This document shows, piece by piece, positions 6,433-9,479 of a stretch of 9,479 nt of DNA (positions are counted from its first letter, which is position 1; each line of letters opens with the position of its first letter). The notes beneath the pieces are model-generated. The model saw nothing but the letters and a program-made list of their open reading frames with translations, was not told the origin of the DNA and did not search any database. A program made the translations under genes and the position numbers. Origin of the DNA: Prevotellaceae bacterium (GTDB lineage Bacteria > Bacteroidota > Bacteroidia > Bacteroidales > UBA932). The DNA is taken from assembly GCA_031288855.1 (NCBI GenBank), contig JAITQQ010000138.1, positions 1 through 9,479 of the forward strand. The letters are read 5' to 3'.

Positions 6433-7482
6433 ATGAAAGTGATCAAGCCTGTGCTAATTGTTTTGTTGAGTTTGGTACTCCTCGCCGTGCTTTGCATAGG
6501 CGTTGCAGGCTATATTATAGTTACGCCCGAACGGATAACCCCGCTTCTCCTTCATCTCAGCAACCGACACCTGAACGCCGAAATACAATGCGAAACGATT
6601 GACATTACTGTCTTTTCCACTTTTCCGGACATGGGCGTCCGCCTCAAAAACGGATGCGTCATACGACACACCACCGACACCCTGCTTCGCTTTTCGTCGT
6701 GCGTCATTTCTTTTAACCCGATTGTTTATCTGAGAAAAAACAAATTGGTTATTCACGATATTCATCTCGACAATCCCGATATTTATGCCGCCATTGACAA
6801 CGACGGAAAAGCAAACTGGGAAGGCCTTCTGGCAGACGACAGCACCGCTGCCGCCGACACCGCTGCGTTTCAAATGCCCGAATTAAACCTTGAACGGTTA
6901 CATATTTCCGGCGGGAAAATAGTGTATGATGACCTGAAAACACATATACAATATATAATGGAAGGTTGCGACATGACGCTGACCGGCAACCTGAATAAAG
7001 ATTCCGCGCAACTCCATTTGCAACTCGACGCACAAGCGTTTAGCCTATGGCACGGCCGGCAATGTATTGCCGACAGCATACCTTTGCAATTTTCCACATT
7101 CCTGCAACAAGACCTTGCGCACAACGGTATTCACATCGGACAGGCGAGATGCACATTGGCCGGCATTGATTTTGATGTGAACGGAAACTTGCAATGGGGC
7201 GACGCGCAGGATAACAATCTCATGGTAAACCTGCATTACAACCTGCATGCACCCTCCATTCCGAAAGTATTGGCGGTTATTCCCTCATCTCTTTCAACAC
7301 TTCCTTCAAAACTCGCCGCCTCAGGTGAAATTACGCTCAACGGCAGTTTGGCCGGCATTCTTGGAGAAAACAGTTTCCCGGTGTTGCGCACAAATTTCAA
7401 ATTAATAGACGGAGCACTCCGCAGTGTAAAACATTCCCACCGGAAGGGCATCGAGCGCCTGCAATTCGAAAGCGAAGCCTAA
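6433..7482 (+). CDS. AsmA-like protein, N-terminal part ending at a premature stop
   Basis: These 349 codons encode the start of an AsmA-family protein. A single membrane helix lies at about 6-29, followed by the typical opening of the AsmA domain (YIIVTPERITPLLL, then CETIDITVFSTFPDMGVRLKNG). Repeated beta-strand-rich segments of the type HISGGKIVYDDLKTH and the LAASGEITLNGSLAG stretch follow. AsmA-like proteins are inner-membrane-anchored beta-rich proteins; relatives such as TamB and YhdP act in envelope assembly and phospholipid transfer to the outer membrane. The frame stops at TAA 7480-7482, but the same frame continues immediately with AsmA-like sequence to the window end. This product would therefore lack at least about two thirds of the protein. 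The ATG at 6433 is 12 bases after the ABC permease gene, so it should be the third gene of that operon. Confidence 0.8.
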   Translation: MKVIKPVLIVLLSLVLLAVLCIGVAGYIIVTPERITPLLLHLSNRHLNAEIQCETIDITVFSTFPDMGVRLKNGCVIRHTTDTLLRFSSCVISFNPIVYLRKNKLVIHDIHLDNPDIYAAIDNDGKANWEGLLADDSTAAADTAAFQMPELNLERLHISGGKIVYDDLKTHIQYIMEGCDMTLTGNLNKDSAQLHLQLDAQAFSLWHGRQCIADSIPLQFSTFLQQDLAHNGIHIGQARCTLAGIDFDVNGNLQWGDAQDNNLMVNLHYNLHAPSIPKVLAVIPSSLSTLPSKLAASGEITLNGSLAGILGENSFPVLRTNFKLIDGALRSVKHSHRKGIERLQFESEA

Positions 7483-9479
7483 ATCGACCTCTCCAATAAA
7501 ACGCCGTCGAGCTTCAGGATAGACCAATTCACCGTGCAAAGTTCAACAATAAATTTTTCCCTTTCGGGGGCGATAAGCGACTTGTTCAAAAATCCGTTTA
7601 TCAAAGCACACATAACAGGCCGGTTTAACTTCAACCGCCTGTCGAGGCTGCTGCCGCTTGCCGACAGCATGGACACGGGCGGGCAAATACAAATGGACAT
7701 TTCCGGCGAGTGTTTTTTAGCCGACGTAATAAATTCGAATTACGGAAAAATAAAAATGAACGGCGTAGTGGATGTGGACAGTGTAAAATTTCATTATCCC
7801 GCAGCACAAATTTCGGTAGCAGCGCCTTTTCTCCGCGCCCGCTTCGGCGCCAATATCAAAGACACTACACGCAGCGGGCGCGAGCGCGATATTCTGTTTC
7901 GCGGCAACATCAATGCCGACAGTATAAAAATGGCATTCGGGGAATTGCTGTTTAATTCCGACGCGCTGGCAGTCACTTTCGGCACTTCCAAGCCTAAAGA
8001 TACTGCCACTATTGCGCCTGTATTTTCAAATATCAGGGCCGAAAAAACGCACATAGAAATGGGCAGCCTGAAAATTCAAGCGCACAAAGCATCAGGCACT
8101 GCCGTGTATGCCGCACAACGCGACAATCCGTCGAAACCCGAATACACTTTACTGTTTACCCTTGATACGCTAAATACCCACATGCCCGATTTTTCAGGCA
8201 GGGTGAATACCGGATATCTCCGCATCAAAGCCACACCGCGCCCACAACAAGCCCACAGAAGAAGCGCCACTGCAGACACCGCAATAATAAACAGCATCCG
8301 GCAACGAGCCATCAGCAACAGTGCGGCCAATCAATCTATCGTCAACATGCGTTTGCAGTCCGAGCAAGCAAGAATGGCGCTACGCCAATGGGAAGCCACA
8401 GGCGACTTCGACATAAAGGGCGCGCATTTGCGCACGCCCTATTTCCCGACACACATGCATATTATCGAGGGGTCGCTCCAATTCTCAACCGATTCCTTAC
8501 ATTTAAAAACGCTGCAATTGCACGTCGGGCGGTCGGCAATGAGCCTCAGCGGAAAAATACACGGCATCCGGCAAGCCTTGCTGTACAACGGCCGCATAAA
8601 AGCCGACCTCAGTATCGACGCCCAAAGCATTAACCTTAATCAACTAATACGCGCTATGGTGGCCGGATCCAACTATGCCACGATGGACAGCACAGCCAAA
8701 AACGCGCTTGCTGAAAATATAATGAACACCCAGGCGGAAGTGCCTGAAGTCAGTGATACCGGCGCTACAAGCGGCGTTTTTATTGTTCCCCGCAATATTG
8801 ATTTTACTTTACAGGCCAACGTAAAAAAAATCCTGTATTCAAAATTAGAATTGGAAGACATCAATACCCGCATCTATGTGCGCAACCAGGCGATTCACTT
8901 ACCTGAAATAAAATTCCGGTCAAACGTGGGCGACATGCAAATGTCATTTTCCTATCAAGCGCCCGACGCCACCGGCGCACACCTCAGCGCCACCATGGCG
9001 CTTCATCAGATACAGGTAAAACAATTGATTGAAACGTTCCCGCTGTTCGACACCCTCACGCCGATGCTCCGTTCTTTCGAGGGCGTAGTGGAATGCAATA
9101 TCGTAGCCACCGCCAATCTCGATTCCATGATGAATGTGCAATTCCCCACTGCCGAGGCTTCCTGCTTTGTGAAAGGGAAAAACCTCGTGCTGCTCGACGG
9201 CGAAACGTTTGCAAGCATTGCCAAAACGTTACACTTCAAAAATAAACAGCGCAACCTCATCGACAGCCTTTCCGTTGAAATGATATTGCGCAACAATCAC
9301 CTTGTAATATTCCCCTTTCATCTGACATTAGACCGTTATCAAGCGGCGGTGGGCGGCACACAGTACCTCAACATGGATTTCGATTATCACATCACCGTGC
9401 TCAAGTCGCCTGTTCCTTTTAAATTCGGGCTTAACCTGAAAGGGAATCCCGACCACATGAAAATCAGGCTGGCCAAAGC
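7483..9479 (+). pseudogene. AsmA-like protein, distal part after an in-frame TAA; runs off the window
   Basis: From 7483 the frame of the preceding AsmA-like gene stays open for 665 codons to the last base, with no frameshift or second stop. Its start, IDLSNKTPSSFRIDQFTVQ, reads as a direct continuation of QFESEA before the TAA. The far end contains MDFDYHITVLKSPVPFKFG and NPDHMKIRLAK, which resemble the C-terminal part of Bacteroidota AsmA-like proteins; with the upstream part the frame spans over 1,000 codons. No start codon lies right after the stop. The first in-frame candidates are GTG 7534, TTG 7582 and ATG 7669, none with a visible ribosome-binding context, so independent translation seems unlikely and no signal or membrane anchor would be present. 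The gene is either recently inactivated or intact with a base error in this sequence. Some annotators may instead call a separate CDS here. Confidence 0.75.

Noticed and set aside
7480..7482. Programmed stop readthrough or TAA reassignment
   Set aside because: TAA ends several other genes here, and no recognised readthrough context (such as a CAATTA or CTA follow-on) or selenocysteine-like context, which needs TGA, is present. It remains possible but is the weakest explanation.
7710..7955. 81-codon plus-strand frame after the premature stop, considered as a separate gene
   Set aside because: It is out of frame with the continuing AsmA-like sequence and has an arginine-rich translation with no recognisable domain.
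1..9479. tRNA or rRNA genes, CRISPR arrays, insertion sequences, phage or defence genes
   Set aside because: Nearly all bases are covered by recognisable protein genes, the gaps are 4 to 73 bases, and no direct-repeat arrays, transposase motifs or tRNA-like cloverleaf sequences were seen by eye.

Overview
The window looks like ordinary chromosomal DNA from a member of the Bacteroidota, most likely the order Bacteroidales; the species cannot be named from sequence alone. Four things point there: a DUF3127 protein (a family I know from Bacteroidota), a pair of TAnnTTTG-type -7 promoter boxes in the only divergent intergenic region, start codons preceded by A/T-rich sequence rather than strong Shine-Dalgarno sites, and AsmA-like and FKBP lipoprotein sequences of the type found in that phylum. 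Coding density is very high and no mobile element, RNA gene, CRISPR array or long non-coding stretch is visible.

Layout. (1) Positions 1-1878, plus strand: the last 70 codons of an MsbA-type exporter ABC ATPase, then after 12 bases a complete acyl-CoA synthetase-like AMP-forming ligase. (2) Positions 1879-1932: a short convergent gap holding a GC-rich hairpin with a T-tract loop, a likely shared terminator. (3) Positions 4111-1933, minus strand: three tightly spaced genes read right to left, an agmatinase/arginase-family ureohydrolase, an FKBP-type peptidyl-prolyl isomerase lipoprotein, and a DUF3127 protein with an SSB-like acidic tail. (4) Positions 4112-4184: a divergent promoter region with two back-to-back TATCTTTG boxes. 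(5) Positions 4185-9479, plus strand: a NatA/NatB-type ABC-2 exporter pair followed after 12 bases by a very long AsmA-like gene that runs off the window.

The AsmA-like reading frame is broken by one in-frame TAA at 7480-7482 and then stays open in the same frame for 665 more codons. This is the strongest anomaly: a recent nonsense mutation, a sequencing or assembly error, or, least likely, a recoded stop. The other points worth a second look are the mirrored divergent promoters, the SSB-like C-terminus of the DUF3127 protein, and the missing canonical A10 lysine in the ligase. I do not see a convincing new multi-gene system; most of the region is housekeeping and envelope-related.
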